Shown: one piece after another, positions 1 through 11,784 of the stretch | Layout of the letters: each line of letters starts with the position of its first letter | Numbering within the stretch: position 1 is the first letter of the stretch | Assembly: GCA_032207245.1 (NCBI GenBank) | Contig: CM063503.1 | Coordinates: 59,010,817-59,074,816, forward strand | Origin: Pardosa pseudoannulata | Taxonomy: Eukaryota > Arthropoda > Arachnida > Araneae > Lycosidae | Reading direction: 5' to 3' | DNA: 64,000 bases | Made by a program: the position numbers and the translations under genes | Notes under the pieces: generated by a model | Seen by the model: only the letters and a program-made list of their open reading frames with translations | Told to the model about the DNA's origin: nothing | Database searches by the model: none

Positions 1-51
1 AACTGGAGACTCTGAGTTCTCCTTCAGCAGTTCTTTCCAAACCCTAAGCAA

Positions 52-270
52 ATGGAAAAGCGTATTGACGAACTGATATCAAAATGCAATAGAATGGTTC
101 CAATCAAATTTGCTAAAGCATCTGGAGGATATCTTATTTTTTGCACTGATTGCGATGCTGACTTTGAAGATCCCGATTTAGCTGAAGAACATTTTCAGCA
201 GCATGAATATGAGAAGTGGAAAGGAGCGTCAAAAGAAGAAAAGAAGCCTCAAAAGAAAGATAAGATGTAA
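52..270 (+). CDS. Last exon of a small C2H2 zinc-finger protein (partial)
   Basis: An open frame of 72 codons ends at TAA (268-270). It holds one C2H2 finger: C-x2-C at residues 31 and 34, then H-x3-H at residues 47 and 51, in an acidic context, followed by a Lys/Glu-rich tail that could be a nuclear signal. The frame stays open upstream of this ATG to about position 16, and AG dinucleotides at 26-27 and 29-30 follow a pyrimidine-rich stretch, so I read this as the terminal exon of a longer gene whose earlier exons lie outside the window. The ATG at 52 may therefore be internal. A poly(A) signal 140 bases downstream and ordinary codon use argue for a live host gene. I do not recognise the family; RNA- or nucleic-acid binding is possible but unproven. 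Confidence 0.6.
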   Translation: MEKRIDELISKCNRMVPIKFAKASGGYLIFCTDCDADFEDPDLAEEHFQQHEYEKWKGASKEEKKPQKKDKM

Positions 271-409
271 TATGAATTGAAAGAATTTCAAAATATGTAT
301 TCTGAAAAACTGGCTGAGATAAACTTTTAAAAGAAAAAAAAGTATTAAATTTTAAAATATTGTAAATTTAATTGTTAGATAAGAATTTTTATTCTGTTGG
401 TATTGGATT

Positions 410-415
410 AATAAA
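410..415 (+). terminator. Poly(A) signal AATAAA of the zinc-finger gene
   Basis: A canonical AATAAA lies about 140 bases after the stop codon at 268-270, in an AT-rich 3' UTR. It is the first good signal on this strand after the stop. Confidence 0.55.
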
Positions 416-551
416 TTTATTTAAAAGAACATTAGTAGAAAATTATACATGTGACTGAATTTCATGATGTCAACATACTAACTTCGACATTCTTAGAATT
501 TTATATACTAAATGTTCCAGCTATAAATGTAGACTGCAAACACATATACAA

Positions 552-553
<2 letters not shown>

Positions 554-613
<60 letters not shown>
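554..613. repeat. (TA)n microsatellite
   Basis: About 30 uninterrupted TA units, followed by a short TG-rich stretch. The open frame running through it is a by-product of the repeat. Confidence 0.95.
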
Positions 614-617
<4 letters not shown>

Positions 618-663
618 CTCTGTGTGTGTAAGTTTAATATATAACACTTCAACAAATCATTAA

Positions 664-1500
664 CAAAGAAAACTGCTTAGAATTGCATGCAAAATAAAAT
701 ATTTTAATTTTCATGCAATAAGTTACTTAGTTGAAATTATATGCTTATCCCCTTTTTTGTTCTAGAAAGGTGAAATATTAAAGAAAAAATTTATACACAC
801 ATTATTCTTATCTCGTATATACTTATGTTTCCATATGAGCTAAAATGAAACTTTGTTATAGGGAAACTCAAATGAAATCTTTAAATAAAAGAAAGTACTT
901 GAGAAATATCTGAATGTATAAAATAAGGTCTAGAAGAGCCCTGCTCAAAAATCATTCTATTAAAAAAATATTGTGTTTACATTTTAAATGATTTTATAAG
1001 GCTGATTCCTTTGGGTAGAAACCCATTGTCAGAGTGTGTTTAAAACAATGTGTAAATATCATTGTTTTAGCTTTTAATATGCATTCTAAATTTTTATCAA
1101 GGATGAAGCCTCTAGATTCAGTTCTTATTTTGCTTAGACTCCCAAATATCATTTTTTATTACAAATTGCTATGTGGTATTGTTACAATAGACAGCATAAG
1201 TTTTGAAATTCTTCTGTATTTTAAAGCTCCATCTGACTGCAAACAACAGTATAAAAACAATAAATAATATTTCAGTAGTGTGGACAGAATTGTCTCTTTC
1301 AATGCAGAAAATGTTTGTCTACGTTAAGATTCCCATCATTGGTGATTATAGGAAATATTTTCAGTCAGATTAATTTTTTTTAATTAATTCAAAACATGAT
1401 TTTCACACAAATGTATAATCTTACAATATGACCAAAAAGAGTTTAAAATTTATGGTTAGATTCAGATGGCAACAGGTCCTGATATTTTAGCTTTACAAAA
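664..1500. other. AT-rich intergenic DNA, nothing recognised
   Basis: No coding exon, repeat with a second copy, or RNA gene was recognised. A 77-codon frame at 1034-1267 has no family features and sits in AT-rich DNA. Confidence 0.6.
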
Positions 1501-1600
1501 NNNNNNNNNNNNNNNNNNNNNNNNNNNNNNNNNNNNNNNNNNNNNNNNNNNNNNNNNNNNNNNNNNNNNNNNNNNNNNNNNNNNNNNNNNNNNNNNNNNN
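1501..1600. other. Assembly gap (100 N)
   Basis: Exactly 100 N, the usual scaffold placeholder of unknown true size. Confidence 0.99.
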
Positions 1601-1828
1601 AAACGAAATATATTTATATATGGCCTGTTACATTCAAGCCTGGCTATTGGTTGACACTTGATACTGATGCATAATTTCAAACTAGTTGTCGGAAGTTAGC
1701 AGTTCAAAAATCTCCCTGTGACCAAATCCGACCTGACGAGATAATTGCGGGTGTGTCTGTGTGTGTAGGGGGGGAGGGGATCATTCACCTAATGGGACCG
1801 ATAACTCTGTGTTTGCTAATTTGGAGTG

Positions 1829-1874
1829 GAGTGCTACGGTCTACTATTTTGTTACACGAGGGCTATTGATTAAA
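1829..1874 (-). repeat. SINE-B, 3' fragment
   Basis: The motif CTACGGTCTACT followed by a TTACACGAG-type stretch matches the 3' end of the SINE-B copy at 2698-2870 in the same orientation. The tRNA-like head is missing; the remnant abuts the SINE-A copy that starts near 1890. Confidence 0.55.
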
Positions 1875-1889
1875 TTATGTTTGAGTAAG

Positions 1890-2161
1890 GAGAAGCTTTA
1901 GCTCAGTCGGCAAATGCAGAGATCTCGAAATCGGTAGATAACGGAATCAAGGCTCGAACTAGCCTAAGTACCGCCGTGTTCACTAATTGCGACTGGGGCA
2001 CGTAAAATATGTTCGTGATCGCAATGCTCTCCAAGGTTTCAAATGATACCTCTGGAGGTTGCAAGCCAAACCTGGGGTCTCCTGCTTCTTAATTTCTAGT
2101 AACCAGCGGGGGTAATGTTACTCGTGTCCGTAACATACCATGAGCTACACGTACACATGGG
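1890..2161 (+). mobile_element. SINE-A copy (tRNA-derived SINE)
   Basis: The 5' end contains TAGCTCAGTCGGCAAATGCA, a tRNA-like A box of the RNA polymerase III promoter. A degenerate B box (GGCTCGAACT) lies about 50 bases further on. The body, including CGTAAAATATGTTC and ACCTCTGGAGG, matches the reverse complement of 7910-8201 over its whole length. Two unlinked copies with a tRNA-like head define a SINE family. This copy is diverged and not expected to move. Confidence 0.85.
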
Positions 2162-2697
2162 TGGGGCTAAATGACTAACAGTTTCTCGTCTTACGGGAAA
2201 TGCTTAACAGGCAAGTGCCAAATATCAGAAAAAATAAAAAAGGGTTTGTATATGTTTTTTTTTATTATTATTTTAATGTTAAAAAGCAATATAATAAACT
2301 CCAGGAGTTCGGAAGAAGGGCGAGGGGTACTTGCCGTCAAGACATGAAAATGCTCCTAGATGTTATTTGATTAATTGTTTAAAGCAAATATTAGTTTTAA
2401 ATAGTTCCCAACACTGTTCTATACGACTTTTTTTCTTTTCATTTTGACAGTTTCTCCTTTAGAGATCAGCCTATGAATTTTTATTTTTATTTTGTATGTG
2501 TATGATGGGGGATTTCGCAAACAAACTATTACACAAACACGCTGATTTTCAGCTGTAGGTAGTGAAACATAAATTTCTGTGACTCTGGGAAATACCGTTG
2601 TGAAATCTTTAAGCATTGTATAACAGAGGCGCTTTATCTAGAATACGTTAACCTAATTTTTACTTTCTTGGGAGAAATAAAGGTTTGGCTTGGTTTC
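2162..2697. other. AT-rich DNA, nothing recognised
   Basis: No gene or repeat copy recognised. The 65-codon frame at 2419-2616 on the minus strand has no family features. Confidence 0.5.
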
Positions 2698-2870
2698 GAG
2701 CTCTACGGTCTACTTTTATGCAACACGAGTGCTAATGAGACCGACACCTACTGCTTAAAGCCGATTCCGAAGGGCTACGAACATACATGCTACAGTGAGA
2801 TTCGAACCCGCGAACTCCGTTTCCTTAGACTAGAACCCTAACCATTCGGCCATCGTTCGGCTGGGAAAAG
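2698..2870 (-). mobile_element. SINE-B copy (tRNA-derived SINE)
   Basis: Read on the minus strand it begins with a tRNA-like head: A box GATGGCCGAATGGTTAGGG and, about 35 bases later, B box GGGTTCGAATCTC. These resemble tRNAs with a long variable arm. The body has AGCAGTAGGTGTCGGTCTC, which recurs in the copies at 3742-3885 and, more diverged, at 38023-38166. The head is unrelated to SINE-A. Confidence 0.8.
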
Positions 2871-3741
2871 TGAAGGAAAATTTGTAATCTAGAAGATTTT
2901 GCGGTTTTAGATTTCAACCAAAACATCCATTTTGACCAAGCATTAATATATTTTGATAAGTTCCTGTACACAAGGAAACTTTCATATTGAAACTTTAAAT
3001 AACCATTCAGTTTTTCTGAATGAATTTTGACTAGTTTCAACATGACGCCTGTGCACACGTAAGTATCCATCTCGCATAACTCAAAAACGATTAGCCGTCA
3101 AATGGTAAAATTTTATATTTAGAACTCTTACAGCATTTAGTTGCGCACCTCATTTTGTGATAGCAATCGGAACTGTATATAACAAGAAGTTCAATATAAC
3201 GTATGTTAACGCCACCGGTCAGAACTCAAAAACAATTAGCTGTAGAACGCCGAATGTTTGTAATTAGGAATGTTGTAACATCTAGCTGTTCGCCTCCATT
3301 TTGATTATAATTCACACTCTATACAACGAAAAACGTCATTATAACGTACTTTAACGTTTATAACAATGCAACAGAAATATTTCGACATATTCTATGCTGT
3401 CCCTTGCATCACACTATTTATTATATACGTTGTAAACATTTGCACCATGAATGATTCATTGTGTTCTCTACGGGATTGAAACAATGCTTTCCTTAAACAA
3501 ACAAGTACATGCGATAATACAAATTATTTACATAGAATAATTTTAAAATTATATTATTTCACAACTTCTTGCTACGTAATAAAACAAGCATCCTAATCCT
3601 GAAAAATTTCGGCTTATAGCAAAATATTTATATAACGAAAAAATATCAACGGTTATTAGTGCTGCATGCCACCGCTATATTACTGCCTATAATTAAGCTC
3701 GACTAACAAAACACCGTATTCAAAATCTTGAATCCAAAAAT
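2871..3741. other. AT-rich DNA between SINE-B copies, nothing recognised
   Basis: No exon or RNA gene recognised. There is a weak internal echo (CTCAAAAACGATTAGC near 3081 and CTCAAAAACAATTAGC near 3226), suggesting an old tandem duplication of roughly 145 bases. Confidence 0.45.
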
Positions 3742-3885
3742 TGACCGAATGGGTAGGGCGTTGCTCTTCGGTTTGCCGGTTCGAGTCCTGCTGACGGCAT
3801 GAATCCTCGTAGCCGTTCGAAATCGGATTTAAGCAGTAGGTCTCGGTCTCTTTATCACCCGTGTAATAAAACATAAGATCTTAGC
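3742..3885 (+). mobile_element. SINE-B copy (tRNA-derived SINE)
   Basis: A box GACCGAATGGGTAGGGCG and B box GCCGGTTCGAGTCC are well kept, and the body AAGCAGTAGGTCTCGGTCTC matches the copy at 2698-2870 in the opposite orientation. Within this family it has the best-kept promoter boxes in the window. Confidence 0.8.
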
Positions 3886-6800
3886 ACCCCAAAACCAACA
3901 TCTGGAAATAGTTAGCATTTGTTTTACATACCTAGCTATGTTCTTCCCCAAGTTTACTTTGGTTTTGGAAAAATTAAAGATTTTTTATAAAATAAAGTTA
4001 AGCATTTGTTTTAAAAAATTCAATATTTATCTAACGTACTGCAAACAGACTTACATCACAAATTGAGATTTTTTTTACTAACTTTTGTATTTTTGTAAAC
4101 AATAAGTACTAGATATAATTCATGTATTTGAATTTGAAAAAGTATTAGAAACTTCACAATATTTTTTACAAGAAGCTAAAATGCTATTTGAAAAATATAT
4201 GCTATGTACTATAAATACAAAATAAAGTAAAAATACAATATCAAAAGTAGAAGGGGATTCATTTTACCATTATAATACACTTAGATTGAAAATTTGAAAT
4301 CAATATGTACAATACTTTATTTAAATTGCGTGAAAATTAAAAAAAAAAAACCTCTCATTTTGAGTAAAACGCATGTAATGTTAAAAACGCAAATATTTTC
4401 TTATTCGTGCTTATTCCTATTATTATTCTTACAATTAAAATAGTTGTATGCGTTCTAATGTAAACTTTTTGAATTTCTACTTCAAATACGAAGAAGCAAC
4501 GTATAGTTCAATTAGTGAAGAATTTTGGTGTGGTTTAATTGATTAAAAAAATATACAAAATGAAAAGGTTAAATAGAAATACTCAAAATATATGCTTTGT
4601 GCATCACAATTAAAATGAGCTAATAAAATCCAACCAAAAGAAAAAATTATTTTTTTACATAGATTGCCGAAAATCAACAAAAAATATGCACAATTAATAT
4701 CACGATGAATAAGAACAGTAATGCAGAAAAATTCCCCACCACATTCTACAGATCATAACTGAAAGAAAAACGATAACTAGAATTTAATGTATTCTATAGC
4801 CTGATTTAGGCCTGTTAGTGCGATCTTCGTCCAAAACAACGTAAGTGAACGTTATATGTCGCTCAACTGAAAATACCGATATCAACTCACCCTAATAAAG
4901 AAAATATTCATAAAGTCCCACACATAATCAAAACATTATTTTGAACATCATTAGACTTCAAAATACTCTTGAATTAAATCTTTCTTGTTTAAACGATATA
5001 CCTCGACTTACAGTACATTGATAGCTCAAAAAGTATGCGTCATACGAAATGATTAATTTTCTGTGGCGAAATCAAACTCTAGTTAGTGATTTACGATCTT
5101 TTAACAGTAAAGTATGGTATTATTAATATACATCAAATACTAAGATTTATAAAACTGTACATCGTTAAGTGCTTTTGAGTACTTCCTTTAAGTTCAAAGA
5201 TTAAGTGCAACTCATAAGTATGTATTTTGACTGTTAATAAACAAATGAATGATAGTTCTTTTCAAATATATTTTTAATAAATCAATGAACGAAGCACTTA
5301 CAGACTTTATATAAAACTGAAGAACTTACGAAACAAAACTTGATAGATTAACTTTCGCTTGTTAATATACGGAAATTCTGAATGATATACGAAGTTTTTT
5401 ACTCTTTGTTTCAGTAGGAATATTATTATATGGTTAAAGTATTAGATTTGATAAAACAAAATAGATAAATTTGAGTGAAATTTACTTAATCTTTCAATAT
5501 CTTAAAACACGATGAGAACGAAATGAAGTTTGCGACTTTATAGACCGTTATTCGAGTTACAGTTAACAGTATGACGTTGCTGTAAAATAATGATAGTTTC
5601 TCTTTTCTCGTTTATTAATATGGTTTTTATAACTTTAATTTTAACAAAGAAATTTTTCATTATTTTTCTATTTTTACAGTATAATAAATATGTTTTAACT
5701 TTTAAATATTTGCATATTAAAAGTCGAGTTTTTTATAATTATTCTGTTTTTTTTTTATGTATTACGGTTTTGAAAAATGTTTTTTTGTTTTATATTTAGA
5801 ATATTAAACATTAAATATTTATATTTCTATTATTTTCAGGAATAAATATTTACAGTTAGGGGTTTTAATTATAAATATTGTTTAAAAAATTCATTTTTCA
5901 TTAAAATAATATTTTATTTTTTTTTTTTATATCTATTTTATTAAACTTAATTCATTAACAATATTTTAATTCTTATAATTTTTCTATTTCTTATAGTGCT
6001 TTGGTATTTAAATATATTTAAAAGTCGATTTTTTTAATGTAATTATTACGCCTTTTTGTAGGAATAATCTTTTAGAAATATACATTATTTATAAATTTTG
6101 TATTCAATAATATTCAAATGAAAAATATTAATTCTATTTTTATTTTGGGATAAGAATTTATATTTATTTATTGCAACTTTTTCATGTCTTATTGTCACTT
6201 TTATATTTAAATTTTTTCTGTTTAGATAAATTTACATTTTATAATTTTTTCTTGTCTGCGAAAAGGATTTATTAAATTGGAATATTCATTAAAAAAAAAA
6301 TAAAATTATTTTCAGAGCAAAGAAAATTACTAAAATGTAAAGAATTTGGAATTATAAAAAAAATTATTTTCGCAGCTTGTATATTTTTGCATTTAGTTTA
6401 GAATTTTTCAATGAATGTGCAATAAGAGTAGAGAGTTGTACGATTTTATAAATTTTTTTCCAAAAATAAATAGTATGCAAAAGTAAAAATTAAATAAAAA
6501 AATTAAAGAGAACTATTTCAGTATATGAGGCTAAAATCCATGAAAATTATAAAAACATAGAATCAGAAATAGGAAAGCTGAAACTGTTGTAAGGAGTTTA
6601 TTAATTTCAAGTTCAATGAAAAATATGGAGGAGTTTCGAGAGAATTCCATTTTCAGATTGAGACAAAACCATACTTAATTACGAATTTTTTCATAATTTG
6701 TATAAAGCAACGGGAGTTTTAGCATAAGAACTGGAATATACGTGTATTTCATTATAATTATAGCTATACGAATAACAACATTATAAATGACTCATACGTG

Positions 6801-7198
6801 GTAGTACTGCAAGGATCTAATATATTAGAAGAAAAAAGAATCATGCTATAGCTGGCTCCAGATAGTAGCATTTATTATTTTGAGAATGTGAACATTATTA
6901 ACGGGCTGACAAGAGCAATGTCTGTCTCTGGTTTGTTTAAATAATGTAAAAATTTTGTTCAAAGGTAAAATTGTAAAATAAAAATCTGGGAATTTTGAAG
7001 CAAAGGGGAAAACGCGAATTTCAGGAAGATATGGGGAAATTTTGAAATTTTGTGGGAAAAAAAATATTTTAAAAATTCTAAGTAAATAGCGCATTGTTTA
7101 CACACATAACTGATAATTTTAATTCAAGATAGTAATCGCAATAGACTCGGCTCGTGGTCTGGGTATGGCCTAGTGGTCAGTGTGCCGGTTCTAGTGTA
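3886..7198. other. 3.3 kb of AT-rich DNA without recognisable genes
   Basis: No conserved domain, splice-framed exon or repeat copy was recognised on either strand. The short frames at 5590-5799 and 6846-7094 are AT-rich, lack motifs and look like chance. A tRNA-like A-box string (GGCCTAGTGGTCAGTG, 7168-7183) just before the Tc1 fragment could be the head of a third SINE family, but no second copy was found. Confidence 0.55.
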
Positions 7199-7362
7199 GC
7201 ATGAACCCAGCGGATGAGGGCCATCGGTTGGGTGCAGTTCTTCCGAATTTCTCTGGACAGCACTCGTCGGTCTCTATCTCCCAGTTTCGTTGGTCTGCCG
7301 TCTCTGGGCACATTCCAATAACCACCACTCACCTTCCACTTCTTAATCTTCCTGTACACCCA
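7199..7362 (-). pseudogene. Tc1 transposase fragment
   Basis: On the minus strand the encoded peptide contains KKWKVS, GRPTKLGDR and RRVLSREIRKN, the same DNA-binding region seen in the Tc1 copy at 8794-10035. Only about 50 codons remain and both terminal repeats are absent, so it is a dead fragment of the same family. Confidence 0.85.
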
Positions 7363-7909
7363 GAGAAGGTAGAGGATGAATACATGGGTTTGAATATATT
7401 TTCGGTATGAGCTTGGCAAGAGGAAAAGAGTTACATTATCGGGAGAAGAATCTCCGCTCCTGAGTGTGATCCAAAACTCGGGGAATTTTCTAGCATTCAA
7501 CAAAAAACATATCACATTCGTCATAATAGGTGCTATAGAGCAAGGTATCAAAACACAACAGACTAACATGCTGTTATTACTTTTATAATAAAACCTTCCT
7601 ATGCATTTCCTTTTAATGAATATTATAGCATATTATTCCTGATTTATTGTTGGAAAATCGTCCAGAGTCACAGGCTACCACTTTTCTTTCAGTAGGCCAT
7701 TTCAAACTATGATATCGTCAGCCTATTATATCAGCTTCTTTTTAAAATAACACACACACAAAATCTGCATGCAGGTGCTTGATTTTCTAAGAACGGGCCA
7801 GCTTCCTTCAATCAGAATTTTAGTCTTCCTTGAAAATATTTTTTTCCAATGCAGCAGGCGATACAGACATTATCTGAACAATACTGTCAAAATGTTACTC
7901 ATTTAGCAT

Positions 7910-8201
7910 CAACCGGGGAGCACGCGTAGTTTAAGGTGTGCTATGGACTCGAGTAACCTTAACCCCGCTGGGTTCTTGTAATTTAGAAACAGGGACCAAG
8001 CAGAAGACCCCCAGGCTTGGCCTGCCACCCCCAGAGGTATTGATTGAGAACTTGGAGGACATTATGACCAGGAACATATTTTACATGCCCTAGCCACCTT
8101 TAGTGAACAAGGCGGATCTTAGGCCGGCTCCACACCCGAACCCGCAACCTTTCAGTTACGAGATCGCTGCCTTTGCCGACTGAGCTACCGCTGCTCTTTT
8201 C
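7910..8201 (-). mobile_element. SINE-A copy (tRNA-derived SINE)
   Basis: Reverse complement of the copy at 1890-2161. Its promoter is better kept: A box TAGCTCAGTCGGCAAAGGCA and B box GGTTGCGGGTTCG. It may be the younger of the two copies. Flanking target duplications were not identified. Confidence 0.85.
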
Positions 8202-8791
8202 TTGAAAATAAGCATTATAAATAATGGCGTTTTGAATGTTTTGGATTATTAATAGGGCTAGAGAAGGAACTGTTTCCGCTAACTGAAACACACCAGTTAT
8301 GTGATAAGTAATATCCAGATAAGTGAAAATAGAGGAAAAAATATTTTATTTGGGTGATAGTCTCTAACAGGACAGAAGTCAAAATGATAGGAATGCATGT
8401 GGTTCCGACCGTTCGACCAAGGAATAAGCCTGCAAAGAGTCGTGTGTTCAAACAGTTTACCGCAGACCGCAAATAGCATGAAGTTGTAAAGGGAAACCAG
8501 ATAACCAGCTTTATTGAGATTTCGGATTTAAATGGTGGGGAATAAGTATGTATGACAATAAGCCCACAGCTCTGGGTCCATATGTGAACTCAAATAAAAA
8601 ATACAGGAAATGAAAATTTCGGTGAGGAGTTTGAATAGGAAAGTCCTTAAGAAACCGCCACCTACCGATAACCAGCTTATTCAAGAGGTAAATAGTGAAA
8701 TGAATATAACAAAACAGGAATATGAGCTTAAAAACTTCCCCATAGGCAAAGAATATTGACTGAACAGAGTAGGATGATCGTATCTAATGAC
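8202..8791. other. Intergenic DNA, nothing recognised
   Basis: Overlapping minus-strand frames (8215-8479) show no known domain. Ends at the TA target of the Tc1 element. Confidence 0.45.
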
Positions 8792-8793
8792 TA

Positions 8794-10035
8794 CACTGTC
8801 TACTTATAAGTATTTGGACACCTATGCAAATGACGATATAGGCGGTCCTGAGGTACGTCACGGCCTTCGTCGATATACATCGTGTAGGAAACAGCATCGG
8901 CATTAGTCGCATTCCAGATGCCTCGCAGTTCGAAGCTCTCTGATTTTGAGAAAGTTCTGATTCTCGGGTATCACAAATGTGGCCGATCCTTAAGGGACAT
9001 ATCTAGCGATCTCAAGTAGCCAAAATCGTCAGTGCCCTATGGGATTAAGAAGTGGAAGGTGAGCGATGATTGTCGAAATGTGCCCCGGGTCGGCAGACCA
9101 ACGAAACTGGGAGATAGATACCGACGAGTGCTGTCCAGAGAAATTCGGAAGAACCACACCCAGCCCATGGCCCTCATCCGCGAGGAGTTTCAACAGGCAT
9201 CGCGGAGTATTATTTCAATGAATACCATCCGTAAGGAAGCACATCTGCTTGGTTTTCATGGTCGTGTTGCTAACTATAAGCCTTTATCACAAAGTACAAC
9301 GCGCTGCTTGGTTAATGTGGTGCAAACAACATCGAAATTGCACCGTAGATCAGTGGACACGGGTTCTTTGGGGCGACGAATCAAGGTTCACCCTTTACCG
9401 CTCGAATGACAGGGTCTGGGTCTGGCGTCTGCCTGGAGACGTCTCCTGCCAGAATGCGTTGTGCCAACAGCCAATTTCGGCTCAGGGGGAATTATAGTCT
9501 GGGGGTGTTTCTCCTAGTATGGACTGGGACTCTTGGTCCCCATCCATAGTAATCTGAATGACGATGCCTACTGCACTATTTTGGATGACAATGTTACTTC
9601 CTGCACTTCCTACGTTATGACACTTCCTACGTTATGGTAGTTTTACGGTTTGGACCCCTGTTACTTTCAGGACGACAATGCCAGTTGTCATGTTTCGAGG
9701 TTAACCAAGGCTTGGTATAGTGCCAATGGAGTTCATTGAATGGACTGGTCTGCCCAGAGCCCAGACCTGAACCCTATCGAGAACATCTGGGACGAGTTGG
9801 ATTGCCGAATTAAGGGGTGCACTACCCGTCCAAAATCGGTGAAGGAACTTGTATATCTACTCCAAGCCGAGTCGAAGACAAAACCACTAGCTGTAATACA
9901 AAGACTTGTGAAAAGTATGCCCCTGAGGGTTCACGCTGTAATTGCTTCTCGTGGAGGCTCTACCAACTATTGATTTTGAATAAAGTTAGTTTTCTTTTCT
10001 ATCACAGGTGTCCAAATACTTATTGGTAGACAGTG
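8794..10035 (+). mobile_element. Tc1-family DNA transposon, structurally complete
   Basis: The 1242-bp element starts CACTGTCTACTTATAAGTAT and ends with the near inverted repeat ATACTTATTGGTAGACAGTG. It is flanked by TA at 8792-8793 and 10036-10037, the target duplication typical of Tc1/mariner. Length and layout match the usual 1.2-1.7 kb. It carries one transposase gene in the plus direction, now broken by frameshifts. Confidence 0.93.
9032..9970 (+). pseudogene. Tc1 transposase, frameshifted
   Basis: Tc1 transposases cut and paste the element by a DDE/D RNase H-fold reaction after binding the terminal repeats with paired helix-turn-helix domains. The first frame (9032-9409) covers the DNA-binding part (GRPTKLGDR, NTIRKEAHLLG). 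The frame at 9249-9497 supplies VLWGDESRF with the first catalytic Asp. An Asp-Asp-Asn-Ala stretch near 9672 gives the second, and the frame at 9740-9973 gives SAQSPDLNPIENIWDEL with the final Glu, consistent with a DD34E triad. At least two frameshifts separate these parts, so no active protein is expected. The N-terminal helix-turn-helix begins upstream near 8910 in another frame. Confidence 0.92.
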
Positions 10036-10688
10036 TATTTGATCGTAAACTCCGATAGTTCCTTTGAATAAAGGTGAAAGATTAAGAAAATGCAAATAAA
10101 GAATGATGCATCAGGTACCAGCTGGGGCAAAAGCGATCACTTTACTAGTTAAGAGCTTAAATCATGTCAGTTATGGTTCTTGATACGATATCACCCAGCT
10201 AGCAACGTTACGTTGGGCCAACGTTGTACTGCATAAGTTGGGGCAACGTTGATATAACATGTTGGCCAACGGTTGGTTAGTGGTTGGCTAATGATGGTTG
10301 TTTACATATTGCCAACGCAATACTACGATGGGCCAACGGAATGCCAACGTTTATTATTTCTGTTTATTATTTGCTATAGTGTATAATATAGAATGGGCAT
10401 GTGCTTTTACTTTGAAATAAGCTGATGTTTTTATAACATGTCATTTTTAAATTTTGCAAGAGTTGAAAAATAGAAAACAGATATAAAAAAAGAATGAGAT
10501 AGGTTATTTTAGTCCAAACCACACATTTCATATAATACTTACTCTGCGGCAATCCATTTATTCCTTTAAAATCTATATTAATTTTTTTAATGATACAAAC
10601 TGTTTCTTAAATAAGAAAAACGAAAATTTCCCCTTCTGAGAGCTAAAAATAGATATTTGAAGAAAAGCACAACACTACAGAAGTTAAG

Positions 10689-10802
<114 letters not shown>

Positions 10803-11466
10803 ATTTTAGTCATTTTTCTTTTATTTACAATTTTTTTTATATTTAAATTCGGCCACCATTTCCATCTACCAAAGTTCTCTATATTTTCTCTGGATTCAAT
10901 TTCATGGCATCTGAAACACAAATAAGTAACTTGAAAAGTATATATTATAAAATGTTTTAATGTTACCACAAACATTTCCTTTTATCATTTTAGATTTTTA
11001 AAATAATTCAAAGTTGATTTGAATATGTAAAAAAAATAAAGGCAAACATAATTACATCTAATAAATAAAATTAAGTTATAAAGTAATTAAGTTTCATAAC
11101 AACTATGATAAAGTGAAATCCACAATATTTACATATTATCATTATACAACTTTATTATCATTATTAAGAAAAAGACACAAAAAAGTAACCTAGCGATAAT
11201 TTAAATCAGCATGTTTTAAAAAAAATTAAGAAATTGACTTAAAATTTGTTATTTTCTTAAATCTGCACCAAAGAAGTGTACTAAAAGGTATTAAAGATCA
11301 AAGTGTACTAAAACACCGTGTATGTACTTTTATAAATGGTACGTTACTATTAAAAACACAAAAGAGAAAACTACAGTTCAGATAGACAAATATCGTTTTC
11401 TTCAAGAATAAATTAACAATAATGAAGGCTTATATGATAGATTACAAAAATATCAAGAGAACTTAC

Positions 11467-11590
11467 CTTGCAAATTTGAAATCCTGCAGCGATAGCGCTT
11501 TAACCCTAAAGATGGCGGTTGATACTCAACTTTCTATTTTGGCGGAGCTTCGGCACATGATCGTAGATATAGGCGGTTACTTTCATATTT
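11467..11590 (-). other. Possible first exon of a minus-strand transcript within the TIR element
   Basis: On the minus strand, CCGCCATCTT (11509-11518), the YY1-type core found just downstream of many animal promoters, precedes a donor AAG/GTAAGT (donor GT at 11465-11466). A strong acceptor, TTTGTGTTTCAG, lies 550 bases downstream at about 10913-10924. Joining them keeps a frame open from CCGCCATCTT into the next exon (peptide includes [11 protein letters not shown]). No start codon is obvious, so this may be non-coding. Only the splice-site match supports it. Confidence 0.25.
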
Positions 11591-11784
11591 CTTAGCTAAT
11601 GGTATGCCGATATTTGTGCAAGAGGCGTAACAAGAAAATCTACAACGTTGGCCCAACGATTGCCAACCAAACATTTTGCCAACTAAATACCATCATTTCA
11701 TTTCCCCTTTTCAACGTTTACCCAACCAAAGACCAACAGCCAACTTGTAGCCAACGAAAATCCAACGTTTCCGTGCTAGCTGGG

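Noticed and set aside
451..663. 70-codon frame
   Set aside because: Runs through a TA microsatellite; the Tyr/Ile repeat is a by-product.
2698..2870. A genuine tRNA gene
   Set aside because: A and B boxes are present but the tRNA-like part lacks a clean acceptor stem and continues into a repeated body found in other copies, so it is a SINE head.
7910..8201. A genuine tRNA gene on the minus strand
   Set aside because: Same reason: the promoter boxes lead into a shared SINE body with no acceptor stem closure.
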